Source: CAZGDV01 sp964524995 (GTDB lineage: Bacteria; Chloroflexota; Dehalococcoidia; SZUA-161). Taken from it: a stretch of DNA of 64,000 bases. Below the pieces are notes generated by a model. The model was not told where the DNA came from and did not search any database. It saw nothing but the letters and a program-made list of their open reading frames with translations. Where the stretch lies: NCBI GenBank assembly GCA_964524995.1, contig CAZGDV010000003.1, positions 1 through 64,000 on the forward strand, given 5' to 3'. Of this stretch, positions 34,925 to 42,845 are shown piece by piece (the first letter of the stretch is position 1; each line of letters opens with the position of its first letter). A program made the translations under genes and the position numbers.

Positions 34925-35619
34925 GTGTTGGCACCTCCGCCGTCAAGACCTCGATCGGCCTGACGATTCTGGTAGGCGTCCACCAGCGAAACCAGGACGG
35001 CATCGGTCAGCTGCGTGACCAGAGGCATCGCCTCGGCGGCCCTCTCATTCACTGATTCGCGTCCCTTGATCAGGTCGTTTGCGAGGTTCAATAGTGTGGA
35101 GCGATGAAGGATGAAGGCCTCGAGTGAGTCGGTCAGGGAAAGGCCGTTGTCGAACAGGTACTCGCCGAACTCGCGGCCGACCTCACGGGCCAGGTCGAGA
35201 GCCTCCGACTGCTTGCCCGGCCTGGTAATGCTAAGAATCACCAGGCCGTGTATCCGTCTGCCGAGCTCTCCCAGCCGGGCCCTGGACTGCTGGTCCAGTT
35301 GGTGGTACCAGCTCGCACTCGCGAAGCGGGTGTGGGCGAGCTCAAGCTCGATCGAAGGTGCCTGCTCCATCCTGGCAATCAGGTCCCTGATTCCATGCAC
35401 CTTGCGCTGAGTGCCCATGAAGCCCAGCACGTCGGACTCAACGTATCTGCGGTGTCCGCCGGGCGTGACAAATGCCTTGATCTTGCCCTCGTCGGTCCAT
35501 TGGCGAAGGGTCGTCTCGTTCACGCCCAGCAGTTTGCTGGCCTGACCAATGGAGAGAAGAGTGCGTTGCTTCTGGGACTGGCGTGCTCGCATGTCAGCGA
35601 CTCTGTTTGGCTTGGTCAT
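34921..35619 (-). CDS. MerR-type HTH regulator at the head of the heme operon
   Basis: The N-terminal part (about residues 20-75) is a MerR/excisionase-like winged helix: LLSIGQASKLLGVNETTLRQWTDEGKIKAFVTPGGHRRY. The remaining 150 residues are helical, contain no CXXC metal motif, and resemble no effector domain I can name with certainty; the family often carries a C-terminal helical sensor region. Its stop overlaps ahbC, so it is co-transcribed with the heme genes and is a likely regulator of them. The start is uncertain: ATG 35619 and ATG 35592 lack a good ribosome site, and a TTG lies at 35646. Confidence 0.8.
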   Translation of the reverse strand: MTKPNRVADMRARQSQKQRTLLSIGQASKLLGVNETTLRQWTDEGKIKAFVTPGGHRRYVESDVLGFMGTQRKVHGIRDLIARMEQAPSIELELAHTRFASASWYHQLDQQSRARLGELGRRIHGLVILSITRPGKQSEALDLAREVGREFGEYLFDNGLSLTDSLEAFILHRSTLLNLANDLIKGRESVNERAAEAMPLVTQLTDAVLVSLVDAYQNRQADRGLDGGGANT

Positions 35620-35653
35620 CTGGGAGGCAGACCGGAAACTCAGCAAAACTGCC

Positions 35654-35671
35654 GAAATCTATGGAAATCTA
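35654..35671. promoter_or_regulatory. Tandem 8-bp repeat upstream of the MerR-type regulator
   Basis: GAAATCTA occurs at 35654-35661 and again at 35664-35671, exactly one helical turn apart, 35-52 bases before the proposed start of the regulator gene. A weak TTGCAG/TAATGT promoter on the minus strand lies just upstream (about 35680-35710). An autoregulatory operator is plausible. Confidence 0.4.
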
Positions 35672-35874
35672 GGTGATACATTACCACACACCGCCAGTTG
35701 CTGCAAGGGTGTGAATACCCAAAAGGCGATGGCCTGTAGGATCAACACACTCCCCACGCCGGTGTGGCATCTACGTAGGGCCGATGGGTAGTCCATCTTA
35801 CGGCGGCTGCCGAGTCGAGGATGGGAATGGGGCGGGCCGTCGGTTGGCCAGCGCTGAGGAGGGGGATGAGAGCC
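35672..35874. other. Spacer between two minus-strand units
   Basis: It holds the weak promoter for the heme operon and the 3' flank of the hexaheme gene. CTTACGGCGG (35797-35806) pairs with CCGCCGTAAG (35880-35889, at the end of the hexaheme gene), a perfect 10-base inverted repeat with a 73-base loop. No gene is seen. Confidence 0.35.
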
Positions 35875-36810
35875 TCAGTCCGCCGTAAGGCTGTCGGCGG
35901 TGTGACAGCCCGACAGGCATACCTCGCGGCTGTCGAGCCACAGGAGCGTGCTACCCTCGGGCCCCTCGGATGCGTCAGGGTATTGGACGGCGCTGGACAC
36001 GGGTCCCATCGACGCCGTTGTCCCGTGCACCACATGGCAGTCGAGACAGCCGTTCGATGTGGTGGGATGCCTGTATGCGAAGACCTGATCACCGGAGGGA
36101 GCGGTCGACGAATGGGGCCCCGCGAGATATCTCGTGTGACATTGAGCACACCATTCGTCCAATTCCTGCGGGGCGTAGGAGACGTCGCGGTAGTTGTCAG
36201 AGGTGTAGCCAATCGAATACACCGGCGTCGGCTCCTCATCGGGAACGTTCACCGGCGTCGCCGAGTCCCTGTCTTCCATTCCGTAGGGCCTGCCCCGCAG
36301 GAGCCTGTAGTTGTCATTGCCATGAGGGTCGTGGCAGTCGGTACAGGTTAGGCTATGCGATATACCGTAGTCAGCGGTTGACGACTCGATGTCCCCGCTA
36401 CCCCACATGGTGCCCGGCGTCGCCCCGTCATAGGTGTGTGTGGATGTGACTTGTCCCACTTCCGATATGCCGTCGTGGTCGATGTCCATGGTGGCCGTGA
36501 GGAAACCGCCACCCCTGAGGCCGGAGCCGCTGGGGCCGTATGTATCGCCGGCCAGGACCCCGTGCAGGACGTCTGTTTCCGCGCCGCTGCCGTCATGGCA
36601 GGCCAGGCAGATGTCGTCCTGGTTCGGCCCCGGTTCGATTGGCACGACTTCACCCGACGAGAGGACTCGGTGGCAGAGCGCGCAGGTGTCGCCGGAGGCC
36701 ATGTGGCCCCGGTCGTGCAGTTCATTGTCGGCGAGCAGGACGCCGGCTGAGACGAGGACCACCGTGAGCGCCCCGATCAACCCGACAAGCCAACGGAGAC
36801 TCTTCTGCAT
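35875..36810 (-). CDS. Hexaheme cytochrome c, OmcS-like core only
   Basis: About 311 residues from the ATG at 36810; the frame extends 66 bases further without a plausible signal. A Sec signal (RWLVGLIGALTVVLVSAGVLLADN) precedes the six-heme core: CALCHR, CLACHDGSGAETDV, CTDCHDPHGNDNYRLLRG, EWCAQCHTRY, CLDCHVVHGT and the terminal VCLSGCH (CX3CH). It ends ADSLTAD, almost the same tail as the hexaheme protein at 43960. This minimal form shows that the core alone is a functional unit. Likely secreted; a filament subunit role is inferred from layout. Confidence 0.87.
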   Translation of the reverse strand: MQKSLRWLVGLIGALTVVLVSAGVLLADNELHDRGHMASGDTCALCHRVLSSGEVVPIEPGPNQDDICLACHDGSGAETDVLHGVLAGDTYGPSGSGLRGGGFLTATMDIDHDGISEVGQVTSTHTYDGATPGTMWGSGDIESSTADYGISHSLTCTDCHDPHGNDNYRLLRGRPYGMEDRDSATPVNVPDEEPTPVYSIGYTSDNYRDVSYAPQELDEWCAQCHTRYLAGPHSSTAPSGDQVFAYRHPTTSNGCLDCHVVHGTTASMGPVSSAVQYPDASEGPEGSTLLWLDSREVCLSGCHTADSLTAD

Positions 36811-36856
36811 TCCTGATAACCTGAGTATCCATACCCTCTGCCCTGCGCGGTGCGAT

Positions 36857-36877
36857 GTTGTCTCGAGATGAGACAAC
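36857..36877. promoter_or_regulatory. Perfect dyad GTTGTCTC-N5-GAGACAAC upstream of the hexaheme gene
   Basis: An 8-base perfect inverted repeat with a 5-base centre lies 47-67 bases before the ATG of the minus-strand hexaheme cytochrome. It has the form of a transcription-factor operator. I could not find a consensus promoter overlapping it. Confidence 0.5.
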
Positions 36878-37048
36878 GCCCTCAGTCACAGATTGTCGTC
36901 TGCCTGGAGTCCCCGAACAATCTTACCTGCGTACCTTTTCCCTCTTACCTTCGTCACCTCGGGCATGACCAGGTGAGAACACGGCTGTTGCGGGCAACGC
37001 TCCGATAAGGGGGCCGTGGGGGGCTCGATCGGGCAGTACTTTCAGCCC
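36878..37048. other. Non-coding part of the divergent region before ccm
   Basis: About 170 bases between the dyad of the hexaheme gene and the putative ccm promoter. No open frame with recognisable content and no strong repeat were found. Confidence 0.35.
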
Positions 37049-37097
37049 TTGTGCATACCAGTCAAAGCGGCTAAACTAGAATAGGTACGAATGTACC
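37049..37097 (+). promoter_or_regulatory. Candidate promoter and dyad for the ccm operon
   Basis: TTGTGC (37049-37054) and TAAACT (37072-37077) are 17 bases apart, and TAGAAT (37077-37082) offers an alternative -10. Directly downstream lies the inverted repeat GGTAC-GAAT-GTACC (37084-37097), well placed for a repressor. It would start a leader of roughly 310 bases before ccmE. Confidence 0.4.
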
Positions 37098-37398
37098 CCC
37101 TGGCAGAGTCGATGACGGCGGGCCTACTCGTGTCGGCGAGACGGGCGGTGCTAGCCAAGCATTGTGATACTTGCGGAGGGGCGAAGGTACTGGTGACAAT
37201 ACGGTGCGTTCCTCGGCGGCTTGAGCGCCGAGATAACGCTTGTGATTATCGGGGGTTCAGGGCGGCTCCAGCTCACGACCTAGCTGTCTGCCACATCGAG
37301 TACGGCTGCGTGGTACAGAGGCGATTGGTCAGCACCTTCCCGTCACAGTCAAGGCGGTGGGACTGCGGGCAGCAGCCGAATGCCGGAGGAACGTCGCC
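37098..37398 (+). other. Structured 300-base leader before ccmE
   Basis: A stem CTCGGCG/CGCCGAG (37212-37232) is followed at once by GATAA/TTATC (about 37232-37251), so two mutually exclusive or stacked helices are possible. No convincing ORF fits and no known riboswitch consensus was recognised by eye. The ccmE ribosome site GGAGGAA is at the 3' end. Confidence 0.35.
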
Positions 37399-37782
37399 AT
37401 GAAGAAGGGCATCATCATAGGGGCCATCGTTGTGGTCGCAGCCCTGGGTGCGCTGCTGTATCTCAGCTTTGGCAACTCCGTAACATACTACGTGACGGCC
37501 AGCGAACTCCTGGCGGAGGGCTCCGCCAGATATGATTCGAATGTGAGAGTGACGGGCTACGTTGGCAACGGGACTATCGACTGGAACCCGCACGATCTAC
37601 TGTTGCGCTTCACCGTAGAAGAGGGGGGCGCTTCCCTGCCTGTTGAATACGAGGGACTGAAACCGGACGCATTCATCGCGGGGGCGGAGGTGTTGGTTGA
37701 GGGCAAGTACCACTCCGATGGGATATTCCGGGCCAGCAACCTCATGATGAAATGCCCTTCCAAGTATTCTTCTGAGGAGTAG
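37399..37782 (+). CDS. ccmE: Cytochrome c maturation heme chaperone CcmE, CXXXY type
   Basis: Membrane-anchored periplasmic heme chaperone. An N-terminal anchor (IIIGAIVVVAALGALLYLSF) is followed by the OB-fold (YYVTASELLA, VRVTGYVGNGTI, ADAFIAGAEVLVEGKY-like segment). The heme-binding motif near the C terminus is CPSKY (Cys119, Tyr123) instead of the HXXXY of E. coli CcmE; this Cys form is known from archaea and some sulfate reducers. The frame starts 42 bases earlier, but the ATG at 37399 with GGAGG upstream fits. It is first gene of the ccmEF-ABCD operon. Confidence 0.9.
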   Translation: MKKGIIIGAIVVVAALGALLYLSFGNSVTYYVTASELLAEGSARYDSNVRVTGYVGNGTIDWNPHDLLLRFTVEEGGASLPVEYEGLKPDAFIAGAEVLVEGKYHSDGIFRASNLMMKCPSKYSSEE

Positions 37783-37784
37783 GC

Positions 37785-39767
37785 TTGCATCTCGCTGACC
37801 TGGGGTACCCAGTCCTCGTACTGGCTTTCATCATAGCTGTGTTCTCAGCCGCCGCTTCGGTCCTGGGGGCCTCGCTCCGTTCCGAGAGTCTGACCGCCAG
37901 CGGTCGAAACGGCATCTTCGTCGTCGCCGGGCTCTTCACCCTGGCGATGGCCATCATGCTCTACGCCTTCGTCACCAAGGACTACAGCCTCAAGATCGTC
38001 ATCTACCACGCAAGCAACGACTTACCCAGCCTCTACTCTCTTTGTGCGCTCTATGCCGATAAAGCCGGTTCACTGTTCTTCTGGGGCTGGCTGGTGGCCT
38101 TGTTCGCCGCCATCCTGGCGATACAGAAGTACAGAATCAACCGCGAGGTGATGCCGTATGCGCTGGCCATCTTGGCTGTCGTGCTGGCTTTCTTCCTTGC
38201 ACTTGTGACCTTTGTATCAGACGTCTTCGAGGCAAGCCCACAGGTGCCCGCTGACGGCCTGGGCCTCAATCCACTCCTCCAGAACTTCGGCATGCTCATT
38301 CACCCCCCGCTACTGTACATAGGCTTCGCGGGCTTCATGGTAGTTTTCGCATACGCGATTGGCGCCCTCGCGGCGCGCTCACCAAGCTCCGAATGGGCCA
38401 ACGGCATCAGGAGATGGACGTTGTTCGCCTGGTGCACACTCGGCCTGGGCAACCTGATGGGCGCATGGTGGGCCTACGAAGAGCTGGGGTGGGGTGGCTA
38501 CTGGGCCTGGGACCCCGTGGAGAATGCGGGCATCATGCCCTGGTTCCTGGGAACGGCCTTCCTCCATTCCATAGCTATTCTCAGGAAGAGGCAGTATCTT
38601 CATGTCTGGAGCTTCCTCCTCATTATCTTCACATTCGTGTTCGTACTGCTGAGCCCCTTCATTACTCATGGTGGCATCACCTCTGATCTGCATGGCTTCA
38701 AGGACTCACCATTTGTCCCGTATGTGCACGTAGCGATGTGGTTCTCGCTTGCGGTGTCTGTCGGCCTTCTCATCTGGCACCGACGTGCGCTGATAGACGC
38801 TGAACCGCCAAGATCGGTGCTGTCGCGCGAGGCTGCCTTCGTTGCCACGAACATCATCCTCAGCATAATCGTGGTAATAGTAGTAGCCATCACGGCATAT
38901 CCCAAGGCATACGAGGCGATCAGGGCACAGGCCATCGCGCTCCCCGGAAGAGAGTGGTTCGATCTGTCAGCAGGTCCCATCCTGCTCCTCCTTGTGCTCT
39001 TCATCGGCGTATGCCCGGTTCTCGGCTGGAAGAAGTCGTCCCCGAAGGCCGTGGGGAGGCGACTCCTTCGTCCTCTATTGGCGTCCGCGATGGCTGCGGG
39101 AGCTGTCGGCCTCTCCGGAGTGGGCAACTGGTACGTGGTCGCAGCGTTCGTGTGCGGCTTTCCGCTGTTCACGATAGTGCTGGAATGGGTCAGAGGTGTG
39201 AGAGCGAGACATGCCACCAAGGGGGACAACTACCTGATTGCGTGGCCGCGCCTGGTATGGAGCAACAGGCCGCGCTACGGAGGGTTCATAGTCCACATAG
39301 GGATCATCCTCATCACACTGGGAGTCATTGGCTCGTCGATGTACGATGTCGAGGCATTGCAGACGGTGAACAGGGGAGAGGTCATGTTCGTTCAGGACTA
39401 CGGACTGACGTACGATGGTCTCTCGATAGAGCAGAGCGAGTCAAAGGTGACGGCCACGGCAAAGGTGGTTGTGAGCCGGGATGGAGCGCCCGTGGCCACA
39501 CTCCACCCCCAGAACAACTATTGGTTTCGTGTTGGGGACTACTACGCCGAGGTTGCCATTCGCACGACCCCTGCCGAGGACCTGTTCGTAGTCCTGGCGG
39601 ACTATGACATGGAGGGGCCTGATCTGGGCGAGTGGGCCATTATCAGGGCGAAGGTCAACCCCCTCGTGGTGTGGATGTGGATCGGGGGCGGGCTCATGCT
39701 GATAGGGGGAGCAATAGCGTTCTGGCCTGAGCGCCGTGGCCGAAGTCCGGCTGGAGGTGGAGCGTAG
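37785..39767 (+). CDS. ccmF: Cytochrome c heme lyase subunit CcmF
   Basis: Large polytopic protein that transfers heme to apocytochromes. The WWD heme-handling domain GAWWAYEELGWGGYWAWDPVEN lies near residue 225, and conserved His residues (MLIHPPLLYIGF, ITHGGITSDLHGF) flank it. About 15 hydrophobic segments and a C-terminal periplasmic domain are seen. It starts with TTG; GAGGAG is 5 bases before it and 2 bases separate it from ccmE. At 660 residues it is full length. Confidence 0.93.
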   Translation: MHLADLGYPVLVLAFIIAVFSAAASVLGASLRSESLTASGRNGIFVVAGLFTLAMAIMLYAFVTKDYSLKIVIYHASNDLPSLYSLCALYADKAGSLFFWGWLVALFAAILAIQKYRINREVMPYALAILAVVLAFFLALVTFVSDVFEASPQVPADGLGLNPLLQNFGMLIHPPLLYIGFAGFMVVFAYAIGALAARSPSSEWANGIRRWTLFAWCTLGLGNLMGAWWAYEELGWGGYWAWDPVENAGIMPWFLGTAFLHSIAILRKRQYLHVWSFLLIIFTFVFVLLSPFITHGGITSDLHGFKDSPFVPYVHVAMWFSLAVSVGLLIWHRRALIDAEPPRSVLSREAAFVATNIILSIIVVIVVAITAYPKAYEAIRAQAIALPGREWFDLSAGPILLLLVLFIGVCPVLGWKKSSPKAVGRRLLRPLLASAMAAGAVGLSGVGNWYVVAAFVCGFPLFTIVLEWVRGVRARHATKGDNYLIAWPRLVWSNRPRYGGFIVHIGIILITLGVIGSSMYDVEALQTVNRGEVMFVQDYGLTYDGLSIEQSESKVTATAKVVVSRDGAPVATLHPQNNYWFRVGDYYAEVAIRTTPAEDLFVVLADYDMEGPDLGEWAIIRAKVNPLVVWMWIGGGLMLIGGAIAFWPERRGRSPAGGGA

Positions 39768-40223
39768 ATGGCTGTTGCGATTGCGGTTATCCTGGGGCTG
39801 ATCTCGGCGGCCATCATCATGTATCCCATTGCGTCGCGATGGGGGGTTGCGCCGCGCGCGTCCACAGGAGCTACCGAGGCCCCCGACGCGCAGGCCATAT
39901 TCAACAAGATCAGCGATCTGGACGCCGATTTCGAGAGAGGCACGACTCCCGAAGACGTCTATACTGAGTTGAGAGAGACCTACGTGAAGGAACTCGAGGC
40001 ATGTGGGATCTCGGACCACGTGGTGCCGCAGGCCCTGGTCATGGACGAGGCCACACTGGGTGATGAGATCGAGAGACAGATCGCAGAAATGAGGAAGGTG
40101 CCACAGCAGTCGGCGGCAACGCGGAAAGCGCTGGTCTGCTCCAAGTGCGGCGCACCACACGAGCCAAACGACAAGTTCTGTCCCCACTGCGGCACCAGAC
40201 TGACCGACGACGGGAGCAACTGA
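39768..40223 (+). CDS. Small membrane protein with CcmI-like motif and C-terminal zinc ribbon
   Basis: An N-terminal membrane helix (AVAIAVILGLISAAIIMYPI) precedes a helical stretch ISDLDADFERGTTPEDVYTELRETY that resembles the start of CcmI/CycH proteins and also appears, as IADLDGAFERGAVSEESYNEMR, in the next gene. The C terminus is a zinc ribbon (CSKCGAPHEPNDKFCPHCG). The ATG follows the ccmF stop directly. Position inside the ccm operon suggests an assembly or apocytochrome-handling role in place of CcmI/CcmH, neither of which is otherwise found. The function is inferred. Confidence 0.7.
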   Translation: MAVAIAVILGLISAAIIMYPIASRWGVAPRASTGATEAPDAQAIFNKISDLDADFERGTTPEDVYTELRETYVKELEACGISDHVVPQALVMDEATLGDEIERQIAEMRKVPQQSAATRKALVCSKCGAPHEPNDKFCPHCGTRLTDDGSN

Positions 40224-41378
40224 ATGTATAGACGTGCATGCGCCTCACTGGCCGTGGTCATGCTGCTCACAGCGTGCATAGGGGGCGTGGCCCTGGCCCA
40301 GGACCCTGAGGTCGGAGTCATCGAAGGGCGTGTCGTGAATGGAACTGACCCGACGGGCAACGTAACCGGCCTGAACATAACGGCGACTATGTTTGCGGGA
40401 ATGGAGGTTGCCGACTCTGCGAGCACAAAATCGGACGGGTCGGGAGCATTCCGGTTTGAGAACCTGCCAGCCTCCGCCGATTACCTGTATTTCGTGACGG
40501 CGGAGTACCAGGAGGTCGGTTATCACAGCGAGGCCCTGACGCTGGCGGGAAACAGCAGTGTCGTGGAAGTCGAGATCAAGGTCTATGAGTCGACCGACCA
40601 CGACGACGCTATCGCTTTCACCCTTGTTCATCCGGCGATAAAGGTGACCAGCGAAGGGATCATCGTCAGCCAGTACTATCAATACGCCAATCGTGGCAAC
40701 CTCACGTATATCGGGACACCCATCGAAGGTATGCCACACGGGCGGGGTACGTTGAGGTTTTGGCTGCCGGGCAATGCGACCGACGTCGATGGCGATGAGC
40801 GACTCATACTGGTTGGCAATGAGCTGATCGACACGCTACCTATCATCCCCGGTAACGGAGAACTGGCGTACAACTACATGCTGCCGACGCCGGAAGGCGG
40901 TGACCTCAACGTCTCCCTGGTCCTGACGCAACCAGTTGAGTCTATCAGCGTCACCGTCAGCGGTGAGGGTATCGTTGTTAGCAAGACCGGCGGTCTCGCC
41001 GAACATACCATGACTGTCGCAGACGCCGAACTCACCGTGCTAACCGGATCGGATATGGAGAAGGGCAGCGTAATAGAGATAACTCTCACCGGCTTCCCGG
41101 ACGGTGGGCTCGGCGGATGGCTCTACGTCATAGTGGTTGTCGGGGCTCATGCAGTTGGGTTGACGGCGCTGTTCTTCGTGAGGAGAATGCATTCCGCCAG
41201 GGCAGTAGCCAGGTTGGCGGACGCCGAGAGTGAGAAAGAGCGACTGCTGCAGGAAATCGCCGATCTCGATGGTGCATTCGAGCGCGGAGCGGTCTCCGAG
41301 GAGTCGTATAATGAGATGCGAGCGGAGAGGAAAGGCAGGCTCCTCGATCTGATGCGGCGCACGGGATCGCGGGATTGA
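40224..41378 (+). CDS. Membrane protein with N-terminal carboxypeptidase-regulatory-like domain and CcmI-like tail
   Basis: A signal peptide (SLAVVMLLTACIGGVALAQ) leads to a beta-sandwich of the carboxypeptidase regulatory type (VIEGRVVNGTD to FRFENLPASADYLYFVTAEY, residues 30-110). An extracytoplasmic middle of about 180 residues has no recognised domain; then come one membrane helix (LGGWLYVIVVVGAHAVGLTALFFV) and a cytoplasmic coil IADLDGAFERGAVSEESYNEMRAERKGRL. The ATG abuts the upstream TGA. It lies between ccmF and ccmA, so it probably serves cytochrome c assembly, but no family function is known to me. Confidence 0.65.
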   Translation: MYRRACASLAVVMLLTACIGGVALAQDPEVGVIEGRVVNGTDPTGNVTGLNITATMFAGMEVADSASTKSDGSGAFRFENLPASADYLYFVTAEYQEVGYHSEALTLAGNSSVVEVEIKVYESTDHDDAIAFTLVHPAIKVTSEGIIVSQYYQYANRGNLTYIGTPIEGMPHGRGTLRFWLPGNATDVDGDERLILVGNELIDTLPIIPGNGELAYNYMLPTPEGGDLNVSLVLTQPVESISVTVSGEGIVVSKTGGLAEHTMTVADAELTVLTGSDMEKGSVIEITLTGFPDGGLGGWLYVIVVVGAHAVGLTALFFVRRMHSARAVARLADAESEKERLLQEIADLDGAFERGAVSEESYNEMRAERKGRLLDLMRRTGSRD

Positions 41379-41403
41379 TCGCGCGGGAGGTGGCGGCCAG
41401 GCC

Positions 41404-42138
41404 ATGGAACAGGAGAACCCATCGAGTTGGGCCATCCGATGTGAGGGCCTCAAGAAGTCCTTCGGGGAACAGCACGCCCTGCGGGGTGTCGACCTGACGG
41501 TAGCGCGAGGCGAATGCCTGGCGGTATTCGGCCCGAACGGGGCAGGCAAGACCACGCTGATCAAGGTGCTGTGCACGATGTCGAGACCGTCAGGCGGCGG
41601 CGCGTGGATCGACGGGCTGGACATACGCAAGGCTCCCAATGAGATAAGACGCAAGCTGGGCGTGGTAAGCCATGCGACCTTTCTGTACGGCAACCTGACG
41701 CCGGCGGAGAACCTCAGGTTCTATGGAAAGATGTATGATGTCCCGAACCTCGAGAACAGGATCGAAGAGGTGCTCGACCAGGTGCACCTCAGGTCCCGCA
41801 TCCACGACAGGGTGTCCACACTGTCGCGTGGCATGCAGCAGAGAGTAGCCATCGCCAGGTCGATCATCCACAACCCATCCATCATGCTGATGGATGAGCC
41901 CGAGACCGGACTCGATCCACACGCCACAATCATGATGCGTGACATCCTCGACTCGATCAACTCCGGGGATCGCACGGTGGTCGTAACCACACATGACCTG
42001 GGGCGCGGGCTGGAGCTGGGTGACAGGATGGCTATCCTCCACAAAGGCAGGGTCGTTTTCGAAGCACCCAAGGCCGAGATAGACGCCGGTCGTATCCACG
42101 AGCTTTATGACGAGCACACGCGGGCGGTTGTGAGATGA
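41404..42138 (+). CDS. ccmA: Heme exporter/cytochrome c maturation ATPase CcmA
   Basis: ABC ATPase of the CcmABCD complex that releases heme-loaded CcmE. Walker A is GPNGAGKTT, the signature is LSRGMQQRVAIARSI, Walker B is IMLMDEPETGLD, and the H-loop is VVTTHDLGRGLEL. The ATG has GGGAGG about 11 bases upstream. It overlaps ccmB by 4 bases. At 244 residues it is somewhat longer than the E. coli protein (about 207) and closer to general ABC exporters. Confidence 0.88.
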   Translation: MEQENPSSWAIRCEGLKKSFGEQHALRGVDLTVARGECLAVFGPNGAGKTTLIKVLCTMSRPSGGGAWIDGLDIRKAPNEIRRKLGVVSHATFLYGNLTPAENLRFYGKMYDVPNLENRIEEVLDQVHLRSRIHDRVSTLSRGMQQRVAIARSIIHNPSIMLMDEPETGLDPHATIMMRDILDSINSGDRTVVVTTHDLGRGLELGDRMAILHKGRVVFEAPKAEIDAGRIHELYDEHTRAVVR

Positions 42139-42806
42139 GCTTCGCGACGAAGGCTTCCGCCATCCTGTGGAAGGATGTCCTGTCCGAGCTGAGAGCCAGG
42201 GAGATCGTTACCTCCGTCCTGGTTTTTGGGCTGTTGGTGCTCGTGGTCTTCAACTTCGCCTTCGACCCAGGTTCCGGGACTATGGCTATCGTTGGTGCCG
42301 GAATCCTGTGGGTAGCCTTCACATTCGCCGGGGTGCTGTCATTGAACCGCTCGTTCGCTATGGAGAAAGAGAACTCCTGCATCGATGGTCTGATGCTCTG
42401 CCCGGTTGACCGCCAGGTGCTCTACTGGGGCAAGCTCGCCGGTTGCTTCACGTTCATGTTTCTCGTGGAGATCATCATTACGCCGGTCTTTCTGGTCCTT
42501 TTCAATCAGTCGCTATGGATGCCGAGGCTGGGTCTGGTGGTATTGTTAGCCACGGTGGGTTTCGCGGCGGTCGGGACGTTGTTCTCGGCCCTTGCGGCCA
42601 ACACCAAGGCCCGCGATATCATGCTTCCCATCCTCTTCCTGCCCATGATCGTCCCTGTAATAATCGCTGCGGTGGAGGCTACGGGGATCGTACTGGACGG
42701 CGGGACATGGAGTGATATGGCAACCTGGCTTTGGATCATCCTGGCGTTTGACGTCATCTTCCTGGCGGTGTCGGCGCTGGTTTTTGAGTTCGTTCTCGAG
42801 GAGTAG
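42135..42806 (+). CDS. ccmB: Cytochrome c maturation membrane protein CcmB
   Basis: Six-helix permease-like partner of CcmA. The N terminus AILWKDVLSELRAREIVTSVLVFG is typical of CcmB, followed by FDPGSGTMAIVGAGILWVAFTFAGVLSLNRSF. At 223 residues it is full length. ATG overlaps the ccmA TGA (ATGA). Confidence 0.9.
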   Translation: MSFATKASAILWKDVLSELRAREIVTSVLVFGLLVLVVFNFAFDPGSGTMAIVGAGILWVAFTFAGVLSLNRSFAMEKENSCIDGLMLCPVDRQVLYWGKLAGCFTFMFLVEIIITPVFLVLFNQSLWMPRLGLVVLLATVGFAAVGTLFSALAANTKARDIMLPILFLPMIVPVIIAAVEATGIVLDGGTWSDMATWLWIILAFDVIFLAVSALVFEFVLEE

Positions 42807-42845
42807 GCCGCGAGGCCGGTCTTGGCGCAAATGGAGGATATCGGG

